Assembly: GCA_964385055.1 (NCBI GenBank) | Contig: CAYLMH010000003.1 | Coordinates: 1 to 64,000 of the forward strand | Origin: JACRPI01 sp964385055 | Lineage (GTDB): Archaea > Nanobdellota > Nanobdellia > Woesearchaeales > DSVV01 | Length of the DNA stretch: 64,000 bases | Direction: 5' to 3' | Position numbers and translations under genes: made by a program | Shown here: in pieces, positions 1 to 8,236 of the stretch | How the letters are laid out: each line of letters opens with the position of its first letter | Position numbering within the stretch: the first letter of the stretch is position 1 | The notes under the pieces: model-generated | Seen by the model: the letters and a program-made list of their open reading frames with translations, nothing else | Databases searched by the model: none | What the model was told of the DNA's origin: nothing

Positions 1-980
1 CGACATCGCAAGAGCGAACCTACTATTATGTTAAAATCGCAAAAAAACATTTTCCTATTGCGTTGGATATTCTACAAGACATGTTTACCAATTCATTATT
101 TGACAAAAAAATAATTGAGAAAGAACGAAAAGTCGTGCTTGATGAGATAAATATGATCAATGATAATCCTAGACATTATCAGTGGATTCTCTTTAACAGA
201 GCACTGTTTGGAAAACATGCAGCAGCGTTGCCTGTATACGGCAATGTTCCTGTGCTCAAAAAAATAACACGAGAGCAAATTATGAAATATTTCGCAAAAT
301 GGTATATTCCCTCGCAAATAACAGTAATTATTGTAGGAGACATTCCTGACGCGACTGCTGCAGTGGAAGCAATATGTGGGAATTGGAACAAAAGAGAAAT
401 AGAAGTTCCTGTAATCGCAAAGCCCTCTCCAAATGTATCCACAAAAGCAAAAGAAGCAAAGAAATTAGGACAATCCTATCTCGTTCTTGGTTATAAGGCA
501 CCGCTCCGTGCAGAAAAAGAAAATGCAACGATCGATGTCATCAGTGGCATTTTGGGGCGAGGGCAGTCTGGCTGGCTCTTTGATGAAATTCGCGCGAAGC
601 GAGGGTTGTGCTATAGTGTTGGCATAGAGTATGACGCGAATAAAACAGTCAGCAGCATTGGCATTCATTGTGGAACAAACAAGAAGAATCTCAAAAAAGT
701 GCAGGAGCTTATTCTGGAACAGCTGGAAAGATTAAAACAAGTGAGTCAAGAAGAAGTCGAAGAGGCAAAAACATTCATTGATGGTTCGCTTGCGTTGCGC
801 AGGGAAAATACTGCTGCGGTCGCAGAAGAGCTCGCGTATTGGCATCATACTGCGTCGCTGGAGAAATATGAAAAATACCTAGATGAAGTAAAGAAAGTCA
901 CAGCAGCAGATGTCAGGCAATTTGCAAAAACATGGTTTACGGATCAATATACTGTTGCAATTTTAGAGCAGAAGAAATGA
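1..980 (+). CDS. M16 (insulinase-like) zinc peptidase, C-terminal part
   Basis: The frame is open from base 3, so the gene starts before the window; the TTG at 63 is an ordinary internal codon. The visible part has the region after the HxxEH zinc motif, including a Glu-rich helix (EKERKVVLDEINM) that should give the third zinc ligand. It also has the downstream R/Y element (RAKRGLCYSVG) typical of M16 peptidases. HxxEH itself must lie upstream. M16 enzymes degrade peptides within a closed chamber. The gene converges on the Trm5 gene, and a copy of repeat family 1 lies between them. The family call is secure; the substrate is unknown. Confidence 0.85.
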   Translation, partial: TSQERTYYYVKIAKKHFPIALDILQDMFTNSLFDKKIIEKERKVVLDEINMINDNPRHYQWILFNRALFGKHAAALPVYGNVPVLKKITREQIMKYFAKWYIPSQITVIIVGDIPDATAAVEAICGNWNKREIEVPVIAKPSPNVSTKAKEAKKLGQSYLVLGYKAPLRAEKENATIDVISGILGRGQSGWLFDEIRAKRGLCYSVGIEYDANKTVSSIGIHCGTNKKNLKKVQELILEQLERLKQVSQEEVEEAKTFIDGSLALRRENTAAVAEELAYWHHTASLEKYEKYLDEVKKVTAADVRQFAKTWFTDQYTVAILEQKK

Positions 981-1028
981 TGCTCATGAATCGCCTTGGA
1001 GTCCTTGAGAATCCCTAATCTATTTTGA
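981..1028 (-). repeat. Dispersed repeat family 1, copy A (head only)
   Basis: Read on the minus strand this carries the family head GATTAGGGATTC, then AAGGACTCCAAGGCGATTCA. It lacks the distal hairpin present in the full copies at 29.9, 37.0 and 63.4 kb. It lies between two convergent gene ends. Confidence 0.6.
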
Positions 1029-1077
1029 AGTATTCGTGTAACAAACAAAAAAGACAAACTAAAGAAAAAGACATAAA

Positions 1078-2097
1078 CTAACCAACAATCTCAAAATCAA
1101 CACAAATCCTAAACGCGCGCGGCTTGTGTTGCCCACACTTGAAAATACACAATATCTTGCATTTCTTACCAGCAGCAGCGCATGCTTTCTCAATCTTCAC
1201 CACAGCCTCCTGAAAATGATCTTCATGCAAAAAGTCATAACAGTGAATAACAGTCCCCTTGTGAGAAACAGCAAGCGCAACATCCAGAAATTCTTCAGAA
1301 GACTTCGGCAAGGGCATTAAAATTCGATCAAATTTTTTGCCAAGAGTAGGAACAACAGTGCGAACATCGCCATGAAACAAAGAAACATTCTTGAGTTTAT
1401 TCGCGGCAACATTCCTCAATCCATACTGATGCCCAACAGGGTTTAATTCAACGCCATAAATTTCTTTTGCAGCAGTATTTTTCGCAAGAACGCATGGATA
1501 CGGAGCACACCCCGAAAACATAACAAGAATAACTTCACCTGGCTTGACGAGTTGCAAAATTCGCTTTCGCTCTGTGCTTAACCGAGGAGAAAAATAAACA
1601 TGTTCAACATCAAGCCAAAGAGAAACGCCATTTTCGCGATGCATGGTTTCTCGTGTATCAACCCCTGCGAGAAATTTCATGTGCTGCGTACGAAATTCCC
1701 CCTCATGCCCACCTTCTTTTTTCAAAACCGTTTTCACAGAAGGAACAAGCTGCAATAATGCATTGCCAATATGTTTTCCTCGTGTAACAAATTCCTTATC
1801 TAATTCGACAATAGCAATAGTGCCTATATGATCAAAAGCAGTTTTCAGCTTTTCCAATTCTTTTTTTGTAAAATGTTCCGCAACATGTTTGCGAAGATCA
1901 GTTTCTTTCAACACGCGCGAAGGAAGTTGCGCAGCAACAACAGGATATTTTTTCTTGAATTTGGTTTTAGAGACAAGAGGGAAGTAGACAAAACCATTTT
2001 TGGAAATAACTTTGTATTTTGGAGAAAAGTTCTCTGTCTCCGTAAGATAGATCTTGACCTTCTCAGCATCAGAAATTGGAACTTTAACCGCAAACAT
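1078..2097 (-). CDS. trm5: tRNA (guanine37-N1)-methyltransferase, Trm5 family
   Basis: A 339-residue class I SAM-dependent methyltransferase that adds m1G at position 37 of tRNA, next to the anticodon, to prevent frameshifting. An N-terminal domain of about 100 residues precedes the catalytic core. The SAM-binding stretch is VILVMFSGCAPYPCVLAK, followed by the acidic end of strand 2 (YGVELNP). The catalytic loop is MPLPKSSEEFL, matching the family's NLP/MPLP loop, and HCYDF follows. The length fits archaeal Trm5. Its ATG overlaps the FEN1 stop by one base (TAATG), so the two are probably co-translated. A Taw-type wybutosine enzyme is a close alternative, since the families overlap. Confidence 0.88.
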   Translation of the reverse strand: MFAVKVPISDAEKVKIYLTETENFSPKYKVISKNGFVYFPLVSKTKFKKKYPVVAAQLPSRVLKETDLRKHVAEHFTKKELEKLKTAFDHIGTIAIVELDKEFVTRGKHIGNALLQLVPSVKTVLKKEGGHEGEFRTQHMKFLAGVDTRETMHRENGVSLWLDVEHVYFSPRLSTERKRILQLVKPGEVILVMFSGCAPYPCVLAKNTAAKEIYGVELNPVGHQYGLRNVAANKLKNVSLFHGDVRTVVPTLGKKFDRILMPLPKSSEEFLDVALAVSHKGTVIHCYDFLHEDHFQEAVVKIEKACAAAGKKCKILCIFKCGQHKPRAFRICVDFEIVG

Positions 2098-3131
2098 TAG
2101 AAAAAATCACCCAATCCTTTTTGTTTTTTTGAGGTATGCAGCAATTCAAGCTTTTCAAGCGTCGAAGTAACGCGCTCTCGAGAGAACCCCCTATTGTCGC
2201 ACAACAGATGAATAATTTTCTGGCTATCAAAAGAAGTGCAGCGAACATCATACTCTTTTGCGACAGGCATATCCTGAAAAACAGCATAAATTTCTTTCCA
2301 CGAAAACGAATAATGCTTCTGCCATTCAACTGCAGCAAAAAGCGCAGCAAAATCTTTTTTATGTTCATGCAAGAGTTTTAATGCTTTTTTTGGTCCAATG
2401 CCTGGAACGCCTTGCCTATTGTAGTCTGTTCCAATGAGAACAGCAAGAACAATGAGTTGTTCGCGATCAATTTGAAGTGCATTCAGCACATCAGCTGTTT
2501 GAATAAGTTGCGGCTTGACTGTTTCATAAGAATGCGTTCCTGCTTTTTTTCGCTTGCCTGCGATAGAAAGATTACGAACCAACCGCGGAATGCCGTAAAG
2601 CAGCGTGTCATAATCCTGACTGCTTCCATAATCTGCGTCCCCTTGTTTAACGAGATATGCAACTTGTGCTTCTCCCTCGCTTGCAGCTTGCACAATAGGC
2701 AAGCCAAGTGCAGTAATGAGCTCTTTTGCGTCTGCAAGCATTTCTGGAGTGAGGCGAGCAGTTCTACTGGCGAACTTTTTCATTGCTTCAACATCTTCTG
2801 CTTCTTTTGCAGTTTCATACGCTTCTGCAGCTTCTTCTTTTATCTGTCGCCGTCGTTCTTGCTCTTGTCTTTTGAGTGCAGGAGGCTTCCCGTCAAAAAC
2901 AAAGATAAGCTGAATGTTATGTTGCATAAGATGAGTGGTCCTGCTAAACAATCCCATAAGGTGAGAAGTCACATTCCCTCTGCTATCTGTCAACAAACTA
3001 CCATCAGGAGACCGAATAGAAGAAAGAAATTGATATAAAATGTTGTAGGTATCAATAGCAATTTTCTTGCCAGCAAGATCTTTGAGTTCTATTTCTTTTC
3101 CTTCAACAAGATCACGGAGTTGTAAGCCCAT
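2097..3131 (-). CDS. fen: Flap endonuclease 1 (FEN1)
   Basis: A structure-specific 5' flap endonuclease for Okazaki-fragment maturation and repair. I start it at 3131, which gives MGLQLRDLVEG, because FEN1 needs a free Gly2 N-terminus; the 14 codons upstream are a non-homologous extension. Visible elements are the N-domain (IDTYNILYQF, FVFDGKPP), the I-domain acidic cluster (ASEGEAQVAYL, SSQDYDTLLYG) and the helix-hairpin-helix region (LIGTDYNRQGVPGIGPKKAL). The protein ends in QKGLGDFF, a PCNA-interacting PIP box. The length of 344 is normal. It lies between the TrmB-like regulator and Trm5, all co-directional and tightly spaced. Confidence 0.95.
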   Translation of the reverse strand: MGLQLRDLVEGKEIELKDLAGKKIAIDTYNILYQFLSSIRSPDGSLLTDSRGNVTSHLMGLFSRTTHLMQHNIQLIFVFDGKPPALKRQEQERRRQIKEEAAEAYETAKEAEDVEAMKKFASRTARLTPEMLADAKELITALGLPIVQAASEGEAQVAYLVKQGDADYGSSQDYDTLLYGIPRLVRNLSIAGKRKKAGTHSYETVKPQLIQTADVLNALQIDREQLIVLAVLIGTDYNRQGVPGIGPKKALKLLHEHKKDFAALFAAVEWQKHYSFSWKEIYAVFQDMPVAKEYDVRCTSFDSQKIIHLLCDNRGFSRERVTSTLEKLELLHTSKKQKGLGDFF

Positions 3132-3169
3132 GAAGAGGAAAAAAGAAGGTAGTAAATATAAAAGTATCG

Positions 3170-3925
3170 TCAAGCATCAGTACTTTTCTTCCACATAACC
3201 TCAAATTGATCTTTCAATAAGGAAGCAAACGCAGGGCTTTCAATCCAGAAAGAAAGATAGTCTTCTTCACGTTCGATTTCTGGCTGTCCAATAGTAATTC
3301 TGCAAACCTTTCCATCAAACGTGCTAAAACGAATGCTTTTCTGTTCTTCTTTCGGGTAATAGCGAATTTTCACTCCAATCTTTTTCCATTGAGCAATCGC
3401 CTTCTTATTCTGCGTTGTTTGCTGCACTAAAAAGCGAAATTCTACCCCACGCTTGACTGCGTCTGCAACGGATTTTCCACTATGGTAATCAAAATAAAGG
3501 TCCCCAACAAAAGAATAGCCAAAATGCTGCGCATTATCTGATGCTTCAGAAAGCATCTGGACAATTTTCTTTTTACCCTTTAATACAAGCGCGACATCCT
3601 GAAGATCAGATTGTTTCGCGGTAATCTGGTGTTTAAGGTCTTGAAGTTGTTTGCCTAACAGAGCAAGTGTTTGTTGTTTTTTCTCAAGTTGTTCTTGAAA
3701 AGGGATAATTCCTATCAGTTTATACTGTTTTGGACGAAAATCTAAAACACTCACATGCCCTTTGTCAATGAGAGAAAGCAAGGAAGCATACACTTTATTT
3801 GAAGGAACAGAGGTGTGCTGTTGAATCTGTTGAGCTGTTGTACTGCCTAACTGCACAAGCGCAAGATAGACTCTTGTCTCGTAATCAGTAAATCCGAATT
3901 CTTTGAGGAGCTGGTGTTCTTGCAT
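3170..3925 (-). CDS. TrmB-family transcriptional regulator
   Basis: A predicted DNA-binding regulator of 251 residues. The N-terminal winged helix (FGFTDYETRVYLALVQLG, then VPSNKVYASLLSL) matches the TrmB/Lrs14-type HTH. A short coiled coil (about 80-110) follows, then a C-terminal PLD-like effector domain (FGYSFVGDLYFDYHSGKS). TrmB proteins usually sense sugars and bind palindromes near promoters. ATG at 3925 is preferred over an upstream GTG at 3934. An inverted repeat lies just upstream (3940-3968), between this gene and the divergent gene at 3987, and is a candidate operator. Confidence 0.85.
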   Translation of the reverse strand: MQEHQLLKEFGFTDYETRVYLALVQLGSTTAQQIQQHTSVPSNKVYASLLSLIDKGHVSVLDFRPKQYKLIGIIPFQEQLEKKQQTLALLGKQLQDLKHQITAKQSDLQDVALVLKGKKKIVQMLSEASDNAQHFGYSFVGDLYFDYHSGKSVADAVKRGVEFRFLVQQTTQNKKAIAQWKKIGVKIRYYPKEEQKSIRFSTFDGKVCRITIGQPEIEREEDYLSFWIESPAFASLLKDQFEVMWKKSTDA

Positions 3926-3939
3926 GATATTCACAATAT

Positions 3940-3979
3940 AAGGACTTTTAGGACTAGAAAGAGTCCTTTATTTATAAAA
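3940..3979. promoter_or_regulatory. Candidate TrmB operator plus TATA box
   Basis: AAGGACT (3940-3946) is repeated inverted as AGTCCTT (3962-3968), and AGGACT also occurs directly repeated at 3950-3955. A TATA-like TTTATAAA element (around 3971-3978) serves the plus-strand cassette starting near 3987. The palindrome abuts the TATA box, so a bound regulator could block transcription in both directions. No binding data; inference from position and symmetry. Confidence 0.45.
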
Positions 3980-3986
3980 ATGGTGT

Positions 3987-4538
3987 TTGGTTACCCTTAT
4001 TGTGGAATACCAATCAGCAGAAAAAGGAACAGAAGGAAGAAGATTGCTTGAAGAAAGACTTGCAGAACTTGAAGCAGAAACACCACGATATATATTCGAA
4101 ACAAGAGATTCATATCAAAAAGTAATAAAAAATCAAAGCAGAACCGAAATAAGAGCAGAACTGTTTCATGGCCATATATTCATTTTTCCTATTCCAGGAG
4201 TTATAGAAACAATAGAATACAGGGGATTGAGAATGAGCTATCCTGGACTTTCTATAAATAATAAATCATCAGAAGAAACATGGGACGGATTAGGAACATT
4301 ATGCTTGGCAGATAGTTTTGGAACATTTCATGCAGATCTGATATATGGATTATTTATTGATGGAGTAAATTACAGGTTTAAATTATATGATAGAGAAACA
4401 AGACAAGTACCCGATGAAGAGTTTGACGAAAAAGTAAAAAGACTATTTGATAGACTTCGCACATTTGAGCAAAAAACAAAACAAAAATCACGATTTCTTA
4501 AACCAGTGTATGATATGGCAATGGCATATGGAGTCTAG
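3987..4538 (+). CDS. Uncharacterised protein of the HIT/Nudix cassette
   Basis: I do not recognise this 183-residue soluble protein. It is rich in charged residues, has no signal peptide or membrane segment, and has a mixed alpha/beta appearance. Notable stretches are LFHGHIFIFPIPGVIETIEY and a C-terminal helical part (EKVKRLFDRLRTF). The start is uncertain: TTG at 3987 or GTG at 4002, since the ATG at 3980 is out of frame. It is the first gene of a cassette with a HIT protein (3-base gap) and two Nudix proteins, which suggests a role in nucleotide metabolism or sensing. Confidence 0.6.
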   Translation: MVTLIVEYQSAEKGTEGRRLLEERLAELEAETPRYIFETRDSYQKVIKNQSRTEIRAELFHGHIFIFPIPGVIETIEYRGLRMSYPGLSINNKSSEETWDGLGTLCLADSFGTFHADLIYGLFIDGVNYRFKLYDRETRQVPDEEFDEKVKRLFDRLRTFEQKTKQKSRFLKPVYDMAMAYGV

Positions 4539-4541
4539 AAA

Positions 4542-5576
4542 ATGAGTACACTCTCTTTCAACGACAGCTGCGATTTCTGCAAAGAAGCAGAAAGTGGTTA
4601 TCTCACAAAGATAGCAGATGCAAGAATACTCCCAAGAAAAAGAACCATCTACGAAACAGAAAATTTCAGAGTCTTTCCAACACTTGGTCCATTAGTAGAA
4701 GGACATCTCCTTATTGCATCAAAACAGCACTATGTAGGAATAGCTGGTTTAGCAGAAAATCTTTATGATGAGCTTGAAGAAGTACAAGAATTAGTAAGAA
4801 GAAAAGTAACAGAGAAGTACCAAGCACCAGTATTCTTTGAACATGGAGATGTCACAGAAGCAAGAGGAAGTGGAAGTTGTATCAGCCACACTCATCTTCA
4901 TGTTGTACCTGTTGGAGTCGATATCATCGAAGGTTTAGAAATGAAATTTAACAAAAGAGAAATAAAAAAGTATGCTGAGTTAAAAGAAAACCAAGATGCA
5001 CAAATACCATATATGTTTGTACAAACAAGAGAAGGAAGAAGATATGTGTTTGATATCCCTGGTGTACTCCCTTCACAATACGCGAGGCAAGTGGTGGCAA
5101 TAAAAATAGGAAAGCCAGAACGATGGAATTGGAAAACAAGGACAACTACTGATCTGAGAAAGGGTTTAAGAGAAACCATGCAGACGTTTTATGCCTTAAA
5201 CGAAGATCCATTTGAAAGATGGCTAGGAAAAGACAACTGGATGCGACAATACTTTGATTTTCCTAACTGTATTCATGATGCAATGACAGGAGAGCGTCAT
5301 GATAAGATACAATGGCTAAATATCCATGCCGAAAGTGTAGAAGAAGCGATAAAAATGCGTGGAGAAATAACAGCAAAAGAGCTTGGACGAATGTTTGCAG
5401 GAGATTTTTGCGGAGATGGCGATGATATGATTGGAAACAAACCAATTGGATCAATGCTTGCCAATAAGATAGCAAAATGGAGTGCAATGCATGGAAGGAT
5501 AGTAATTGAATATTCTAAAGGAAAAAAGCCACAAGAGTGTAAGTGGGAAGAGAAAAGATACAGAATAAAGGAATAG
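4542..5576 (+). CDS. HIT-domain protein with a novel C-terminal extension
   Basis: Residues 1 to about 150 form a histidine-triad nucleotide hydrolase/transferase domain. The N-terminal pair CDFC may bind zinc, and the catalytic triad is HTHLHVVP. HIT enzymes cleave nucleotide phosphoanhydrides or phosphoramidates such as Ap4A or AMP conjugates. Residues from about 190 to 344 do not belong to the HIT fold as I know it; they contain FDFPNCIHDAMTG and GDFCGDGDDMIGN, with spaced His, Cys and Asp that could form a second active site. It is followed after 5 bases by the first Nudix gene. The HIT call is strong; the function of the C-terminal half is unknown. Confidence 0.82.
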   Translation: MSTLSFNDSCDFCKEAESGYLTKIADARILPRKRTIYETENFRVFPTLGPLVEGHLLIASKQHYVGIAGLAENLYDELEEVQELVRRKVTEKYQAPVFFEHGDVTEARGSGSCISHTHLHVVPVGVDIIEGLEMKFNKREIKKYAELKENQDAQIPYMFVQTREGRRYVFDIPGVLPSQYARQVVAIKIGKPERWNWKTRTTTDLRKGLRETMQTFYALNEDPFERWLGKDNWMRQYFDFPNCIHDAMTGERHDKIQWLNIHAESVEEAIKMRGEITAKELGRMFAGDFCGDGDDMIGNKPIGSMLANKIAKWSAMHGRIVIEYSKGKKPQECKWEEKRYRIKE

Positions 5577-5581
5577 AAAAA

Positions 5582-6010
5582 ATGAGAAGAATAGAGATAG
5601 GTGTTAAAGCGATTATTGAACGAGATGATGCTATTCTTCTGATTAGAAGATCAGAAATTGGAGCCATAAGTGTGTATCAAAACCTTACCAGTGCATGGGA
5701 TATTCCAGGAGGAAGAATTAACTTTACTGAAAACTTAGAAGAAGGACTCGAACGGGAAGTAGCAGAAGAAACAAGATTAAGAATAAAAGAAATAAGAGGA
5801 GTTTTAGAAGTAAAAAAGGTGTTTAGAAATGAAAGAGAATGCATTGTCAGAGTAACATATGTTTGCTCCGTATATGATGGTTCGGTTATTTTAAGCAGAG
5901 AGCATACAGAAGCAGAGTGGTTTCAAAAGCAAGCACTTACTAAATTAGAGTATAAGGACAATGTATTAAGAGACACTATAGAGAAGTATTGTAAAACGAG
6001 ATTAAAATGA
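5582..6010 (+). CDS. Nudix hydrolase (first of tandem pair)
   Basis: A 142-residue Nudix protein. ATG at 5582 aligns with its neighbour (IGVKAIIE) and lies 5 bases after the HIT stop. The Nudix box is present as GGRINFTENLEEGLEREVAEE followed by TRL, so the usual glycine of EExG is arginine here. The metal-binding REVAEE core is intact. The family hydrolyses nucleoside diphosphates linked to another group. It overlaps the next Nudix gene by four bases (ATGA), and the two proteins are clearly paralogous along their length, a local duplication. Substrate unknown. Confidence 0.88.
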   Translation: MRRIEIGVKAIIERDDAILLIRRSEIGAISVYQNLTSAWDIPGGRINFTENLEEGLEREVAEETRLRIKEIRGVLEVKKVFRNERECIVRVTYVCSVYDGSVILSREHTEAEWFQKQALTKLEYKDNVLRDTIEKYCKTRLK

Positions 6011-6402
6011 ACCAACAAATCGGCGTCAAAGCAATCATCGAGAAAGACAATAAAATTCTCCTGCTCAAACGCTCAGAGAAATACGAACACTTAACTGATT
6101 GCTGGGACATTCCAGGAGGCAGAATTAATTTTGGTGAAGAACCTGAAGAAGGATTAAGAAGAGAAATCAAAGAAGAAACAGGGCTCCAACTCAAAGAAAT
6201 AAAAAAAATTCTTGACGCAGCAACAGTCTTCAAAAATGAAGAAAGACATATTGTGAGAATCACCTATCTCTGCACAGTCGAAGATGGAAACACAAATCTA
6301 AGCAATGAACACACCCATCTCGAATGGATTCGAAAAGAGGATATCAAAAAATTAGAATATAAAGATAAATTATTGAAGAAAACAATTGACAGTAACTTCT
6401 AA
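6007..6402 (+). CDS. Nudix hydrolase (second of tandem pair)
   Basis: A 131-residue Nudix protein with a canonical box (GGRINFGEEPEEGLRREIK then EETGL). Compared with the upstream copy it keeps the glycine after EET and so looks the more typical enzyme. Both copies share CWDIPGG/AWDIPGG, the INF element and the C-terminal EWxxKxxIKKLEYKD region. Start and stop overlap the upstream gene as ATGA, so translation is coupled. It closes the plus-strand cassette; a repeat of family 2 follows. Confidence 0.9.
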   Translation: MNQQIGVKAIIEKDNKILLLKRSEKYEHLTDCWDIPGGRINFGEEPEEGLRREIKEETGLQLKEIKKILDAATVFKNEERHIVRITYLCTVEDGNTNLSNEHTHLEWIRKEDIKKLEYKDKLLKKTIDSNF

Positions 6403-6480
6403 CACGCACCATCTACTAAGTACTCGCTCAGCAAAGTCCTTGTTTGTCTACGCAATCTATTTTATTTAAATAAAAAAAAG
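6401..6480 (+). repeat. Dispersed repeat family 2, copy 1
   Basis: Contains ACACGCAC, then CGCTCAGCAAAGTCCT and an AT-rich tail (ATTTTATTTAAATAAA), the marks of family 2. This copy lacks the ACAACACAATTCATC segment found in the others. AGGATTCAAAAG at about 6486, resembling the family 1 head, follows it. It lies between two convergent gene ends. Confidence 0.55.
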
Positions 6481-6540
6481 AATAAGGATTCAAAAGTAAT
6501 GCTAAGCGAATAATGGTAATGAAAAAAAAGAAATAAAAAA

Positions 6541-7209
6541 CTATTCAGCAACCTGAACAGTCAACAATAATTTCTCATACTCATCAGTAGCCTCAGAATT
6601 TGTCATATAATCAATGTAAACATCAAAGATGTAGGTTCCTGGGAGTGTTGGACCGCCTGCATCAGTAATAATATCCCCCACTTCAATAATGAGAGGCAAT
6701 ACTAATTCATCTCCTCGCGCAAGAGTATAAGTAGTGTACAAATTCTTGCTCATCCATGCTTGAATAAGTTCATCATTTGTTTCCAGAATACTGCCGCTGT
6801 AGTCTTTTGCTTCTCTAAATTTAATAGTCACCACAAATTCATGATCCCCAATAATGTTCTGAATGCCAAGACCTGCAACATACACATCTCCAATAGCGAG
6901 ATTTTTCACAAGAGGAGTAGACAGTGCTGCTCGAGTGTTGCTTTGCATTCGTGTATCAAGCAATGCTTTTTCAGAATCAGATAAGGTGTAATCCTGGACT
7001 TCTACTTCTTCTTCAGCAGAGTCCTCAACAGCACTTTCTTCTGCAACAGCTTCCTCTGAAGGTACTTCTTCTTCAGTCTCAGAAGCGCAAAGCGATGCGT
7101 CAGAAACCTCTGATCCATCCGCACAGACATACACCTTTCCAGAACCACAGCCAATCAAAAATAAAGCTACGACAAAAATACAAAATAAATATATTTGTTT
7201 CATATTCAT
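6541..7209 (-). CDS. Predicted surface lipoprotein
   Basis: About 222 residues. A hydrophobic signal (MKQIYLFCIFVVALFLIGC) ends in a lipobox-like LIGC, so Cys is probably lipidated. An acidic Glu-rich linker (about residues 40-75) follows, then a beta-rich domain (LVKNLAIGDVYVAGLGIQN) that may be an Ig-like fold. No enzyme motif seen. The start is MNMKQ at 7209 or MKQ at 7203; it begins within a base or two of the stop of the upstream gene, so they are co-transcribed. Function unknown. Confidence 0.72.
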   Translation of the reverse strand: MNMKQIYLFCIFVVALFLIGCGSGKVYVCADGSEVSDASLCASETEEEVPSEEAVAEESAVEDSAEEEVEVQDYTLSDSEKALLDTRMQSNTRAALSTPLVKNLAIGDVYVAGLGIQNIIGDHEFVVTIKFREAKDYSGSILETNDELIQAWMSKNLYTTYTLARGDELVLPLIIEVGDIITDAGGPTLPGTYIFDVYIDYMTNSEATDEYEKLLLTVQVAE

Positions 7210-7210
7210 A

Positions 7211-8185
7211 CTACCCATCCTCCATTTGTACTAATTTCATATTAGGATAATCCTTGTCAATGCTTAATAATAACTTTTTCGGAAATTCGCCAGGTGCAAG
7301 CAGCAGTGCAGGGAGTTTTTTCATTTGCCCCGCAACAAATGCAGTCGCAATTTCTCCTTCAGAACATTTCTTCTTGTTCTTTGCTTTGCAGTAATATTGG
7401 ACAGAACCAAGAGGAGAAGGAACTACTACTATGCAATCAATCTCCCCTTTTTTAACAACAGAAAACTGAAGAAGCTGCATATTTCTTGTTTGGAAAAATA
7501 CAGCAACACGTTGAGCAAAAGCGTCATCAGCAGGGACAAGAACAGCAGGAGGTGCTTCTTGGGGAACAACAAGCGGCTGTTGTTGAACCACTTTCTTCTG
7601 TCGTCGTTCAGGTGCTTTTTTTGAAACAGGTTGTTCAGCAGAAACCTGAAGCGGCGCAGTTTGTACAACGGATTGAAGAGGAGCAACAGGCTGTTGAGAA
7701 GAAGCTACAGGAGGTGCTGGAGACACAGGAGCTGCAGCAGACAATCTGGAAAAATGAGAACGAAGACTATCATTAATCTCTTGTTCTGTTGCGAGATACC
7801 ATTTCCAAAAAAGATACGTTTGCCCATTTGCAGTGACTTCGATAGGTTTTGCGTAATCTTTTATTGCACGAAGAGAAACACGAAAGAGAGGAGACTGTTC
7901 TGCATCAAGCACAACTTTTTGCGCTCGAAGAAGTTCAAAAGTCCCTCTATCTTTTTCATTGAGGTATTTGAAAAGGTCCTGTAACTTTTCCTTTTGCTCA
8001 ATTGCGTAATACGCAGGGCTTCCCCCTATTTTCACAGAAGTAATCCCTAGCTTTTTATCATGAACAAGATCAGAAAGCACTGCGCCCATAACAAAGGTAT
8101 CAGTACGAAACTCACGAATAAGATCAGAGGGAACAACATACCCTTTTGTGCGAACAACGTCAAGGACTTGGTTCTTGTCAATCAT
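7211..8185 (-). CDS. Winged-helix protein with Pro/Gln linker and nuclease-like C-terminus
   Basis: 324 residues in three parts. Residues 1-75 look like a winged helix (VVRTKGYVVPSDLIREF). Residues about 155-225 are a low-complexity Pro/Gln/Val/Ala linker. The C-terminal 100 residues contain KKGEIDCIVVVPS and, after a turn, YYCKAKNKKKC. An acidic residue ahead of a strand and a K-x-K at the next strand recall the PD-(D/E)xK nuclease fold, with the usual Glu replaced by Cys. The nuclease idea is inference; the protein may only bind DNA. It is upstream of and adjacent to the lipoprotein gene. Confidence 0.65.
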   Translation of the reverse strand: MIDKNQVLDVVRTKGYVVPSDLIREFRTDTFVMGAVLSDLVHDKKLGITSVKIGGSPAYYAIEQKEKLQDLFKYLNEKDRGTFELLRAQKVVLDAEQSPLFRVSLRAIKDYAKPIEVTANGQTYLFWKWYLATEQEINDSLRSHFSRLSAAAPVSPAPPVASSQQPVAPLQSVVQTAPLQVSAEQPVSKKAPERRQKKVVQQQPLVVPQEAPPAVLVPADDAFAQRVAVFFQTRNMQLLQFSVVKKGEIDCIVVVPSPLGSVQYYCKAKNKKKCSEGEIATAFVAGQMKKLPALLLAPGEFPKKLLLSIDKDYPNMKLVQMEDG

Positions 8186-8236
8186 AAAAAATCGAAAGAA
8201 AGTTGGTTTTATATAGATTGTGCTGCGGGAAAAAAA

